6,071 nucleotides of DNA from Pseudomonadales bacterium (GCA_022360535.1 JAKSCP010000375.1:1-6071); one strand, 5' to 3'. Positions 1 through 5,727 are shown, counted from the first letter of the stretch. Notes: generated from the sequence alone by a model not told the origin. A program made the numbers and translations.

Positions 1-513
1 AGTCGAGCAATCCGTCATATCAAAATGAATGCCAATGACTTTGGTATCGATGCTGATCGCATTGGTGTCACAGGTGGCAGTGCCGGAGGTCATCTTTCAT
101 TGATGCTGGGACTGAATTCCGATGATGGTGACGCAAACGCTGAAGACCCTGTGCTGCGCCATGATAATCATGTTGCTGCCGTGGTTTCCTACTTCCCACC
201 CGTCGATCTGCGCAACATTGCCGGGCCGAGCGAACGTTTTCCTGCTTTGGATTTTCCGCCTGCGAAAGCGGCAGCTATTTCGCCAATTTTGCTGGCCGAT
301 CCTTCAGATCCACCGACCCTGCTCATTCATGGCGACGCGGATGAGTTGGTTCCAATCGCGAACTCGGAAGAGATGCAGGCAGAATTCAGGAAACAAAATG
401 TTGTTTCTGAATTCATCACCATACCTGGTGCTGGTCATGGTTTCCGCGGAGAAGACGCCAGGCATGCCAGCAGGGCGCGCCGTGAGTGGTTTGTGGAGTA
501 TCTTGGGGATTAA
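1..513 (+). CDS. Alpha/beta-hydrolase, esterase/lipase type (5' end outside window)
   Basis: This is the C-terminal part of a serine hydrolase of the alpha/beta-hydrolase fold, close to the BD-FAE/esterase-lipase group. The frame is open from base 1, so the true start lies upstream; the ATG at 25 is internal, because the codons before it already read as family sequence (RAIRHIK). The nucleophile elbow is GGSAGG, with the Ser codon at 79-81 (residue 27 of the visible part). The likely acid is the second Asp of HGDADELVP (residue 114) and the His is in GAGHGF (residue 146), giving a full catalytic triad in the usual order. No signal peptide can be judged because the N-terminus is missing. Substrate unknown; such enzymes cleave carboxylic esters. 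It converges on fnr and shows no obvious link to it. The family call is firm, the exact activity is not. Confidence 0.9.
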   Translation, partial: SRAIRHIKMNANDFGIDADRIGVTGGSAGGHLSLMLGLNSDDGDANAEDPVLRHDNHVAAVVSYFPPVDLRNIAGPSERFPALDFPPAKAAAISPILLADPSDPPTLLIHGDADELVPIANSEEMQAEFRKQNVVSEFITIPGAGHGFRGEDARHASRARREWFVEYLGD

Positions 514-535
514 CTATTCGTGCTAGCGGAGGATA

Positions 536-560
536 TGGAAGGACAAAGATAATCCTTCCA
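536..560. terminator. Inverted repeat between convergent genes, possible bidirectional terminator
   Basis: An 8-bp perfect inverted repeat, TGGAAGGA and TCCTTCCA, flanks a 9-base loop in the short gap between the hydrolase stop and the fnr stop. The position, 23 bp after one stop and 31 bp after the other, suits a shared terminator. Neither strand has a T-run after the stem, so intrinsic termination would be weak. It could instead be an RNA 3'-end stabilising hairpin. Confidence 0.4.
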
Positions 561-590
561 CTGCTTCGGCAACCGATCCGGACGATCAGA

Positions 591-1391
591 TCAGCATGTG
601 TCGACGCCGATGATGGCTCGCAGGGCGCTGAGGTCGGTTAATTCAATCTCTCGGTTATTTACTTCAATCAGTCCTTTCTTTTGCAGCGAAGTGAATATCC
701 GGCTGACAGTTTCTACAGTAAGCCCTAAATACTCTCCGATATCACTTCGTGTCATCGGTAGCAAAAATCGTGTAGGGGAGAGCGATACACGCGCATAACG
801 AGAAGAGAGTCCGAGCAAAAACGAGGCTGTACGTTCTTCGGCACTGTAACTACTCAACAAGGTATGAATCTGCTGATCCTTCGCAATCTCATTGCCCATG
901 ATGGCGAAAAAATGATGCTGTAGATTGGGTAATTGGTGGCTCAACTTCTCCAATTGTGAAAAAGGTATTTCACAAATAGAAGAATGCTCTAAAGACTGCG
1001 TTGAATTCGAATAGTGTTTGCTGGCTATACCATCCATGCCGATAATCTCGCCAGGGAGATAGAAGCCGGTGACTCTGCCTTGGCCAGTATCGCTCAGGAC
1101 ATAGGATTTAAAGCTGCCAGAGCGTACTGCAAAAACCGATCGAAACTCATCGTTTTGTCGATATAGATGGTCACCCTTTTTAAGAGGGCGATTGCGCTCA
1201 ACTATCTCATCTAATTGGTGAATTTCTGTTTTGTTAAGCGCGATGGGTAGGCACAGTTCATTCAGCCGGCAACTGGCGCAGGAGATATTGGAATTGTGCG
1301 GACAAATCTTCTGCGTCGCAGATTCGTTGCGTACCGATAGAGACAATTCGTCCAGTACAGATTCTTTACCCTGTATACTCGGTGTGTTCAT
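591..1391 (-). CDS. fnr: Oxygen-sensing transcription regulator FNR/Anr
   Basis: This 266-aa cytoplasmic Crp/Fnr-family regulator switches genes between aerobic and anaerobic growth through an oxygen-labile [4Fe-4S] cluster. All four cluster ligands are present: Cys38, Cys41 and Cys47 (C-x2-C-x5-C, followed by LP) and Cys140 in SICEIPF. The 93-residue gap between the last two matches E. coli FNR (C29 and C122). A further Cys30 parallels the non-ligand C16 of E. coli. The cNMP-like barrel spans about 55-145 and the dimer helix about 155-185. The C-terminal helix-turn-helix contains GLTVETVSR, with Glu227, Ser230 and Arg231 matching the E209/S212/R213 DNA contacts, so it should read TTGAT-like half-sites. 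The frame is open up to an ATG at 1487, but the ATG at 1391 has a strong Shine-Dalgarno and gives normal family length. It is divergent from uspE and likely controls several neighbours. Confidence 0.96.
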   Translation of the reverse strand: MNTPSIQGKESVLDELSLSVRNESATQKICPHNSNISCASCRLNELCLPIALNKTEIHQLDEIVERNRPLKKGDHLYRQNDEFRSVFAVRSGSFKSYVLSDTGQGRVTGFYLPGEIIGMDGIASKHYSNSTQSLEHSSICEIPFSQLEKLSHQLPNLQHHFFAIMGNEIAKDQQIHTLLSSYSAEERTASFLLGLSSRYARVSLSPTRFLLPMTRSDIGEYLGLTVETVSRIFTSLQKKGLIEVNNREIELTDLSALRAIIGVDTC

Positions 1392-1396
1392 GTTAT

Positions 1397-1403
1397 CTCC
1401 CTC
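1397..1403 (-). promoter_or_regulatory. Ribosome binding site that fixes the fnr start
   Basis: On the minus strand the sequence GAGGGAG lies 5 bases before the ATG at 1391. No comparable purine run precedes the upstream in-frame ATG at 1487, which would add 32 residues not seen in FNR proteins. This decides the start. Confidence 0.8.
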
Positions 1404-1477
1404 AAACAGAGGCGATAAGTTTGCCACTAATTGGGTTCGCGCACAATTTGGAATGGCTCCGTAGGCTACAAAATTTC

Positions 1478-1504
1478 GCACAGTCACAAGATGTTACATT
1501 GTGC
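1478..1504. repeat. GCACA/TGTGC inverted repeat in the fnr-uspE divergent region
   Basis: GCACA (1478-1482) and TGTGC (1500-1504) form an inverted repeat with 17 bases between. A second copy, GCACAAT at 1441-1447, is inverted relative to ATTGTGC at 1498-1504. The three copies lie 50-113 bp upstream of the fnr start codon, where fnr promoter or operator sequences are expected. I could not identify a convincing sigma-70 promoter for fnr or a known regulator consensus here, so the role is open. Confidence 0.3.
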
Positions 1505-1548
1505 AGTTTTCCTGAAAATTAGGCTTTAAAACAGCAACTTAGTTATTA

Positions 1549-1562
1549 TTGATCTAGAATAA
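1549..1562 (+). promoter_or_regulatory. FNR box upstream of uspE
   Basis: TTGAT-CTAG-AATAA matches the FNR consensus TTGAT-N4-ATCAA at 8 of 10 positions, with a perfect left half. The centre is at 1555.5. A -10-like hexamer TAAACT (1584-1589, 4 of 6 to TATAAT) predicts a start near 1596-1597, placing the box about 41 bp upstream, the class II activator position. Since fnr is the divergent gene, the same site could also affect fnr, though it lies 158 bp or more from the fnr start codon. Confidence 0.6.
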
Positions 1563-1583
1563 GGGCTTGCCTTTGCTGATAAC

Positions 1584-1589
1584 TAAACT
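1584..1589 (+). promoter_or_regulatory. Predicted -10 element of the uspE promoter
   Basis: TAAACT agrees with the sigma-70 -10 consensus at 4 of 6 positions and sits at the right distance from the FNR box for an FNR-activated promoter lacking a good -35. The predicted start is near 1596, leaving a leader of about 30 bases before the TTG start codon. The match is weak on its own; its support comes from the spacing. Confidence 0.4.
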
Positions 1590-1626
1590 GAGCACTGGGA
1601 TTGAATGACCCCATTGGAGGTACCGC

Positions 1627-2505
1627 TTGAATCTACAACACATCTTAGTCGTTATTGAGCCGGACAGTGATGAACAACCCGCTCTGGCACGGGCAACGGA
1701 TTTGGCCAAACTGGCTGATTGCAGACTGGAACTGATGTTGGCAGATCATTCTCCCTACTTGGAGGATGGTTTTTATTTTGATCCGATGCAGGCGAAAGAA
1801 CTCCGACAGCAACATGGCGAACGCAGACTGACTGAATTGGAAAACATCGCAGAGCCGCTACGGAATCAAGGTCTGGAAATCAGTTGCACAACGGCTTGGG
1901 GAAATCCTGCGCATGACGAAATCATCGCACGCATCAACAGCAGTAATCCTTCGTTGGTCATTAAGGCAACGCGTCACCACAATAAAGTAGCTCGACTGTT
2001 GCTATCGAATTCTGATTGGGAACTGATCAGACACTGTGCGGCACCGCTGATGCTGGTGAAGACCGAGCCTTGGCAATCCCATCCCAAAATCCTTGCAGCG
2101 GTGGATCCTTACCACGTGCATGACAAACCAGCGTCGCTGGACAACAAACTCATTGCTGAATCCAGGTATTTGGCCGAGCTGGCGGAGGGTGAAGTGCACC
2201 TGTTTCACTCTAACTGGGTGCCCCCGCTATCAGGTGTCTATGCTTTGGTGCACGATGTGCAGCTGGATATTGATTTGCTGCACAAGCTGGCAGAATCTAA
2301 TTCCATCGCTGAAAGCCACTGCCACTGGTCTTCAGACGAAATTGTGAAATCGCTGCCAGAGACGGTGGAGCAACTTGGGATTAACCTCGTTGTCATGGGG
2401 GCAATGTCTCGTTCCAGACTGGACGAGTTTTTATTGGGAAATACAGCAGAGCGTGTGCTGGATAGTCTGGAATGTGACGTATTGTTGTTTCGCCCAGACA
2501 ATTAG
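1627..2505 (+). CDS. uspE: Tandem universal stress protein, UspE-like
   Basis: This 292-aa cytoplasmic protein has two universal stress protein domains in tandem (about 1-147 and 153-290), the layout of E. coli UspE (316 aa). The first domain opens with HILVVIEPDSDEQPAL, much like the UspE N-terminus, and contains ATRHHNKVARLLLSNSDWELIR. The second ends with VVMGAMSRSRLDEFLLGNTAERVLDSLECDVLLF. This second half holds the nucleotide-loop-like part (G258 to GNTAE at 271-275), but the first glycines of the classical G-2x-G motif are not fully kept, so ATP binding is uncertain. Translation starts at a TTG with GGAGG (1616-1620) 6 bases before it; no ATG fits. Usp proteins support survival under stress and growth arrest, and the biochemical role of UspE is not settled. 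The gene lies beside fnr, as in enterobacteria, and has an FNR box in front, which suggests induction when oxygen runs out. It converges with uspA. Confidence 0.92.
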   Translation: MNLQHILVVIEPDSDEQPALARATDLAKLADCRLELMLADHSPYLEDGFYFDPMQAKELRQQHGERRLTELENIAEPLRNQGLEISCTTAWGNPAHDEIIARINSSNPSLVIKATRHHNKVARLLLSNSDWELIRHCAAPLMLVKTEPWQSHPKILAAVDPYHVHDKPASLDNKLIAESRYLAELAEGEVHLFHSNWVPPLSGVYALVHDVQLDIDLLHKLAESNSIAESHCHWSSDEIVKSLPETVEQLGINLVVMGAMSRSRLDEFLLGNTAERVLDSLECDVLLFRPDN

Positions 2506-2512
2506 CGCTGTT

Positions 2513-2947
2513 CTAGTCGTCCTTGCCAACATGCACGGTCATCACATCACAGGTGGAGCCGTGCAATACCTTGATAGCCGTCGAGCCCAACAGAATCTTC
2601 CAGCCAGAATGTCCATGACTGCCGATTACAATTGCATCTACACCAAGCTCGTTCGCCAGATTTCGAATCTCCGGTGCGGGTGCGCCTAATAGGGTATGTA
2701 CACGGTCTGGTTCGATCGCAAGCTCCTGGCCAATTTTTTCCAGTTTCTGTTCAGCAAACTTAATGGCTTCCTGTTGCAATTCACTGACATTCACCGCGTA
2801 GATATCCATGCTGTAGGCGGCAGCGACAGGTTCTACAACGTGTACTAGATGCAATTTACTGCTTTCACCCGCAAGATCGGCTGCGGTCTTGATCACTTTC
2901 TTTGAATCTTCAGATAAATCAACAGCAACTAGAACGGTGTTGTACAT
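2513..2947 (-). CDS. Single-domain universal stress protein, UspA family
   Basis: This 144-aa protein is one complete Usp domain (Rossmann-like alpha/beta fold), the usual size for UspA. It opens with YNTVLVAVDLSEDSKKV. The C-terminal loop GSHGHSGWKILLGST (Gly109, Gly112, Gly121, Ser122) resembles the ATP-binding signature G-2x-G-9x-G(S/T) but has 8 residues in the middle, so nucleotide binding is possible rather than shown. The ATG at 2947 has AGGAG (2955-2959 on the minus strand) 7 bases upstream. Its own promoter region carries a perfect palindromic FNR-type box. In Pseudomonas aeruginosa, UspA-type proteins under Anr control help anaerobic survival, and a similar role is inferred here. 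The stop lies 7 bp from the stop of the convergent uspE-like gene. The family is certain; the closest named paralogue is not. Confidence 0.93.
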   Translation of the reverse strand: MYNTVLVAVDLSEDSKKVIKTAADLAGESSKLHLVHVVEPVAAAYSMDIYAVNVSELQQEAIKFAEQKLEKIGQELAIEPDRVHTLLGAPAPEIRNLANELGVDAIVIGSHGHSGWKILLGSTAIKVLHGSTCDVMTVHVGKDD

Positions 2948-2991
2948 GATTACGCTCCTAAATTGGCGACTCGTGATTAGAGTGCTCTCTT

Positions 2992-2997
2992 ACTATT
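2992..2997 (-). promoter_or_regulatory. Predicted -10 element of the uspA promoter
   Basis: On the minus strand AATAGT matches TATAAT at 4 of 6 positions and lies about 25 bp downstream of the FNR box. It predicts a start near 2985, a leader of about 38 bases, and a box centre at about -43. This is one or two bases longer than the ideal class II spacing, so the exact hexamer is uncertain. Confidence 0.35.
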
Positions 2998-3021
2998 GAA
3001 CCTTAATCGTCGTTTAGCCGC

Positions 3022-3035
3022 TTGACCTATGTCAA
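3022..3035 (-). promoter_or_regulatory. Palindromic FNR/Anr box upstream of uspA
   Basis: TTGAC-CTAT-GTCAA is a perfect two-fold symmetric site; with its outer bases it reads CTTGAC-N4-GTCAAG. It matches TTGAT-N4-ATCAA at 8 of 10 positions, differing only at the symmetric fifth base. Its centre (3028.5) is 81.5 bp from the uspA start codon, compatible with activation at a start site near 2985-2987. It lies in the gap after the cls stop, so it cannot serve cls. The palindrome could also form a 6-bp RNA hairpin after cls, but no T-run follows. Confidence 0.72.
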
Positions 3036-3070
3036 GAGGGGAGTCGAGTGTTCAGGCCGTAAGACATTCG

Positions 3071-4480
3071 TTATAGATAAGGGCTGAATAACCATGCGGC
3101 TGCGTTGCGAAGCCTTATGGGGAAAGACATGTTTGTCAGCTCTCTTTCAACTAGTTGTGTGGACTCTGCAAGTTGTTGCTTGAAGTAGCTTTCCAGTTGG
3201 GCTGCAAATTCAATGCTAAACACTTCGACACCCAGCTCGAAATTGAGCCGTAGTGAGCGCGGGTCCAGGTTCGCCGACCCAATCAAGCTGTACGTGTGAT
3301 CTATCAGTATCGCTTTCGTATGAACAAACGGGGCAGGTTGTAGATACACTGGTAAATTCTTGGCAAGAATCTGCTTAAGATTATGCTGGGCGGCATAGTG
3401 TGCCAGGTGGATGTTCGTGCGCTCGGGAAGAAATATTTTCACATCTACGCCCCGGTGCAGCGCACTCTGCAATGCCCCAACTAACTCCGGGAATGGCAAG
3501 AAATAGGGAGTCATTATCCAGACCCGCTTCTGCGCCACAGCAACAATGCCATTGAGTACTTCATTTAACTGGTCGAGGTTCTCGCTTGGGCCATCGAGAA
3601 TGAGCCGCGTCCAAACATCGGACTCAGACTGATTCTGATTACTTGGCGTGAAATGCACCTGGTCGTCTTCGATTGTGCAGTGATTCCAATCTGTGAGAAA
3701 AGCGCGCTCCAAATCGTCTACGATTTTGCCGGTCAGCCGGAAGTGCAGATCTCGAGCGCACTTGGGGTTGTGTGGCAGATCGATGCGGTGTCGATCACTG
3801 ATATTCTGACCTCCGGTGTAGGCGAGCTTGCCATCCACGACCAGAATCTTTCGGTGATTCCGCATATTGATATGCAGTGACGGAGGAAAAAAACGTAATG
3901 GATTGAACAGCTCGAATCGTAGCCCGCTTTTTCTAAGCTTTCTCAGTGCTGAGGGTGGGTAAACGATGCTGGCAAGACCATCAATGATGATTCGCACATC
4001 AACTCCACGTTCTTTGGCGGCAGTCAGGCTCTGGATGAACTTTTCTCCGGTATAGTCCTTTTGAAAAATATAGGTGGATAAGAAAATTCGATCTGTAGCC
4101 TTGCCAATATCGTCCAGCATTGCGTCAAAGCAAGCTTCGCCATTTTCCAGTAGTTGTATTTCATCGCAGGAATGCAACCCTTTTTTGGTCACTGATTGAC
4201 CGATGAGGCAGTAGGGGTGTGAGGAAGAGGCGTTGGGATTGTCAATGCACGGGGTATCATCATGCAGTTTTGTGGGGTGATAGGTTTCCTTTGCCTTGTC
4301 CTTAAAGCGATTAATACCGAATACCAGATAGGTGATCGGTCCAATAATGGGAATCATGCAGAAAACAACCCACGCCAATGCGGATTTGCTGTCTCTTTTG
4401 CTCAGCAGTGCATGGATAGCAAAATAAACACTGGTTCCTTCGATCAGGATGGCCAGTAATAGGTTTAGAATCTGATTCAA
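3071..4480 (-). CDS. cls: Cardiolipin synthase, phospholipase D family (ClsA-like)
   Basis: This 469-aa inner-membrane enzyme should make cardiolipin by phosphatidyl transfer, classically from two phosphatidylglycerol molecules for ClsA-type enzymes. Two hydrophobic N-terminal segments (about 3-26 and 34-55) form the PLDNc membrane anchor, followed by two PLD domains. Both HKD motifs are intact: His209-Lys211-Asp216 in NHRKILVVDG and His387-Lys389-Asp394 in VHTKAILIDH, followed by GSANLDPRSLRLNFE. Length is close to E. coli ClsA (486 aa). The start is the TTG at 4480: an in-frame stop lies four codons upstream, no ATG is near, and a later Met would remove the first membrane segment. Only a weak GAG-type ribosome site is visible. 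The gene begins 19 bp after the ybhP-like stop, so co-transcription and translational coupling are likely. ClsB (YbhO), the partner of YbhP in E. coli, lacks this membrane anchor, so the pairing here is with a ClsA-type enzyme. Confidence 0.93.
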   Translation of the reverse strand: MNQILNLLLAILIEGTSVYFAIHALLSKRDSKSALAWVVFCMIPIIGPITYLVFGINRFKDKAKETYHPTKLHDDTPCIDNPNASSSHPYCLIGQSVTKKGLHSCDEIQLLENGEACFDAMLDDIGKATDRIFLSTYIFQKDYTGEKFIQSLTAAKERGVDVRIIIDGLASIVYPPSALRKLRKSGLRFELFNPLRFFPPSLHINMRNHRKILVVDGKLAYTGGQNISDRHRIDLPHNPKCARDLHFRLTGKIVDDLERAFLTDWNHCTIEDDQVHFTPSNQNQSESDVWTRLILDGPSENLDQLNEVLNGIVAVAQKRVWIMTPYFLPFPELVGALQSALHRGVDVKIFLPERTNIHLAHYAAQHNLKQILAKNLPVYLQPAPFVHTKAILIDHTYSLIGSANLDPRSLRLNFELGVEVFSIEFAAQLESYFKQQLAESTQLVERELTNMSFPIRLRNAAAWLFSPYL

Positions 4481-4499
4481 GGCAAATTCATCTCACGAA

Positions 4500-5249
4500 T
4501 TACTCTGGCAATGAGTCATCAATTCTGAGGTCTGCCATTAATGCACAATGGTCAGACAACTCTCGCCAGGGCTCGGTGGTTAATACACTAACCTCACCAA
4601 TAGAAAACCCCCTCACATAGATTCGGTCCATCGGCAGGAAGGGTGTCATGGCTGGGAAAGTGGCAGCGGGCCGCTTGTTGATCTCTTCATGCACTTCTTT
4701 GAGAGCGCACTGTTGCTTCAACTCCCTGTGTGCACTCTTGCGCCAGTCGTTAAAATCTCCGGCGAGGATGAGGGCATCTTCGGTGGGAACTTCTTCGTTT
4801 ATATAGTTGACCAGATTCCGTACCTGTTTGCGCCGTTCGTGTTCAAACAACCCAAAATGAACACATAGCAAATGTACATCGTTCTGCAGTTGTCCGTGCA
4901 GAACTCCGCGCTGGGAGAAGGGCAGGTTAGAGACGTCAATATTAGTGAAGTTCGAAAATGGCAACTCGCTGAGAATGGCATTGCCATGATGACCATGCTG
5001 GTAGATCGCGTTTCTGCCGTAGGCGTAGTGATCCCATACCGAGTCGGCCAGAAACTCAAACTGGTTCGTTTCCGGCCAGTCGTTTATCGAGCGTCTGTGC
5101 TTTTCATTCTCACCAATGACTTCCTGCAGGAAAACAATGTTGCTGCCAGATTCCCGCAGCTTGTCCCGAATTCTATCCAAGGTAAAACTTCGATTTCCCA
5201 TCGAAAAACCCTTATGAATATTAAGTGTAAGTACCTTGAATGATTTCAT
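4500..5249 (-). CDS. ybhP: Endonuclease/exonuclease/phosphatase-family protein, YbhP-like
   Basis: This 249-aa protein belongs to the metal-dependent EEP superfamily (DNase I, exonuclease III, inositol phosphatases) and closely resembles E. coli YbhP: VLTLNIHKGF, FLADSVWDHYAYGRNA, GHHGNAI, GDFNDW, MDRIYV and LSDHCAL. Likely catalytic or metal residues are Asn10, Glu43, His131, Asp165, Asn167, Asp208, Asp233 and His234, so the site looks complete. No signal peptide or membrane segment is seen. The substrate is unknown; the recurring link with cardiolipin synthase genes suggests a phospholipid or phosphodiester role rather than DNA repair, but this is inference. The frame stays open to 5537, but family sequence begins at Met1 (ATG at 5249), and the longer version would run through the dksA-like gene on the other strand. 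No clear Shine-Dalgarno precedes 5249. First gene of an operon with cls. Confidence 0.9.
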   Translation of the reverse strand: MKSFKVLTLNIHKGFSMGNRSFTLDRIRDKLRESGSNIVFLQEVIGENEKHRRSINDWPETNQFEFLADSVWDHYAYGRNAIYQHGHHGNAILSELPFSNFTNIDVSNLPFSQRGVLHGQLQNDVHLLCVHFGLFEHERRKQVRNLVNYINEEVPTEDALILAGDFNDWRKSAHRELKQQCALKEVHEEINKRPAATFPAMTPFLPMDRIYVRGFSIGEVSVLTTEPWRELSDHCALMADLRIDDSLPE

Positions 5250-5273
5250 TATTTGACGATATCGGTGGCAAAT

Positions 5274-5287
5274 TTGACGTGGGTCAA
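5274..5287 (+). promoter_or_regulatory. Palindromic FNR/Anr box between ybhP and dksA-like genes
   Basis: TTGAC-GTGG-GTCAA has the same symmetric half-sites as the box before uspA. Its centre, 5280.5, is 41.5 bp upstream of the start predicted from the -10 hexamer TACATT (5310-5315), exactly the class II activator spacing for the plus-strand dksA-like gene. In the other direction it overlaps the predicted ybhP start site (about 5286), where bound FNR would be expected to repress. Confidence 0.72.
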
Positions 5288-5292
5288 CGGCC

Positions 5293-5321
5293 ATTATTTC
5301 AAGCCGGGCTACATTTATCCA
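5293..5321 (-). promoter_or_regulatory. Predicted sigma-70 promoter of the ybhP-cls operon
   Basis: On the minus strand TGGATA (5316-5321, 4 of 6 to TTGACA) and AATAAT (5293-5298, 5 of 6 to TATAAT) are 17 bp apart. The predicted start is near 5286, giving a leader of about 36 bases before the ybhP ATG. The start falls inside the FNR box, and the 17-bp spacer contains the -10 of the opposing promoter, so the two promoters overlap completely. Confidence 0.5.
5310..5315 (+). promoter_or_regulatory. Predicted -10 element of the dksA-like gene
   Basis: TACATT matches TATAAT at 4 of 6 positions and sits where an FNR-activated class II promoter needs it relative to the box at 5274-5287. The predicted start is near 5322, about 21 bases before the start codon and just ahead of the AGAGG ribosome site (5331-5335). 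Confidence 0.45.
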
Positions 5322-5342
5322 TGAATACAGAGAGGTGTACTG

Positions 5343-5666
5343 ATGGATATCAAGCAATTTGAAAGCGAACTGATTCAGCTTAAAAGCGAGTTGCAGTCTC
5401 GTGTGAGTCGAACGCACAAACATATCTACCAGAAAGACCAACCTGTGAGTGCGAATTTCAACGAGCAAATCAAAGAAACGGAAAACGACGGTCTGGTGAT
5501 GGCGCTGGAAGCCGAGGGGCTGGAAGAAATCGCGCAAATAGACCGCGCTTTGTCACGCATTCAGGATGGCAGCTTCGGGCAGTGTCAAAATTGTGGTAAG
5601 GCGATTGATGAGGCCAGACTTGAGGCAATTCCTTATACCTCTAACTGCATCGCTTGCGCCAGTTAA
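5343..5666 (+). CDS. DksA/TraR-family C4 zinc-finger protein (short DksA-like)
   Basis: This 107-aa protein has the DksA/TraR layout: an N-terminal helical part likely to form a coiled-coil hairpin (about 3-75) and a four-cysteine zinc finger, C-x2-C-x17-C-x2-C (Cys81, Cys84, Cys102, Cys105), with the family sequence ARLEAIP between the pairs. Such proteins bind RNA polymerase in the secondary channel and change promoter output, often with ppGpp. It is shorter than DksA (151 aa), and the region aligning with the DxxDxA coiled-coil tip reads NFNEQIK, so the acidic residues and alanine that DksA needs for function are not evident. Its effect on polymerase may differ. The ATG at 5343 has AGAGG (5331-5335) 7 bases upstream. 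An FNR box at the activator position suggests anaerobic induction. A following Usp gene is likely transcribed from its own promoter. Confidence 0.88.
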   Translation: MDIKQFESELIQLKSELQSRVSRTHKHIYQKDQPVSANFNEQIKETENDGLVMALEAEGLEEIAQIDRALSRIQDGSFGQCQNCGKAIDEARLEAIPYTSNCIACAS

Positions 5667-5691
5667 ACGAGTTGTTGAACCCCAGCCAATA

Positions 5692-5720
5692 TTGAACCCA
5701 TAGGCGGCGCTTGCAATAAT
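5692..5720 (+). promoter_or_regulatory. Predicted sigma-70 promoter of the last Usp gene
   Basis: TTGAAC (5692-5697, 4 of 6) and AATAAT (5715-5720, 5 of 6) are separated by 17 bp. The predicted start is near 5727, 50 bases before the ATG. No FNR-like box is visible in this gap, unlike the other two Usp genes in the window; read-through from the dksA-like gene could still add oxygen control. Confidence 0.5.
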
Positions 5721-5727
5721 GCGGGTC

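Noticed and set aside
122..526. Open frame overlapping the hydrolase gene in another frame
   Set aside because: The overlapping hydrolase frame has a full catalytic triad and family motifs. The alternative is rich in Cys, Trp and Phe with no recognisable domain.
1392..1487. Possible 32-residue N-terminal extension of FNR from an ATG at 1487
   Set aside because: The strong GAGGGAG ribosome site and normal family length support the ATG at 1391. The extra residues show no FNR-like sequence and use the promoter region.
2238..2689. Open frames on either strand over the 3' ends of the uspE and uspA genes
   Set aside because: They are by-products of two well-supported Usp genes in other frames; none shows a domain or a ribosome site.
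5250..5537. Longer start for the ybhP-like gene (ATG at 5537, or ATG at 5294)
   Set aside because: Family similarity begins at the ATG at 5249. The long form would run antisense through the dksA-like gene, and the ATG at 5294 lies upstream of the predicted transcription start.
5667..5727. FNR box before the last Usp gene, looking at the repeated TTGAACCC sequences
   Set aside because: TTGAA copies lack a suitably spaced second half-site; they fit better as a -35 element and a chance direct repeat.
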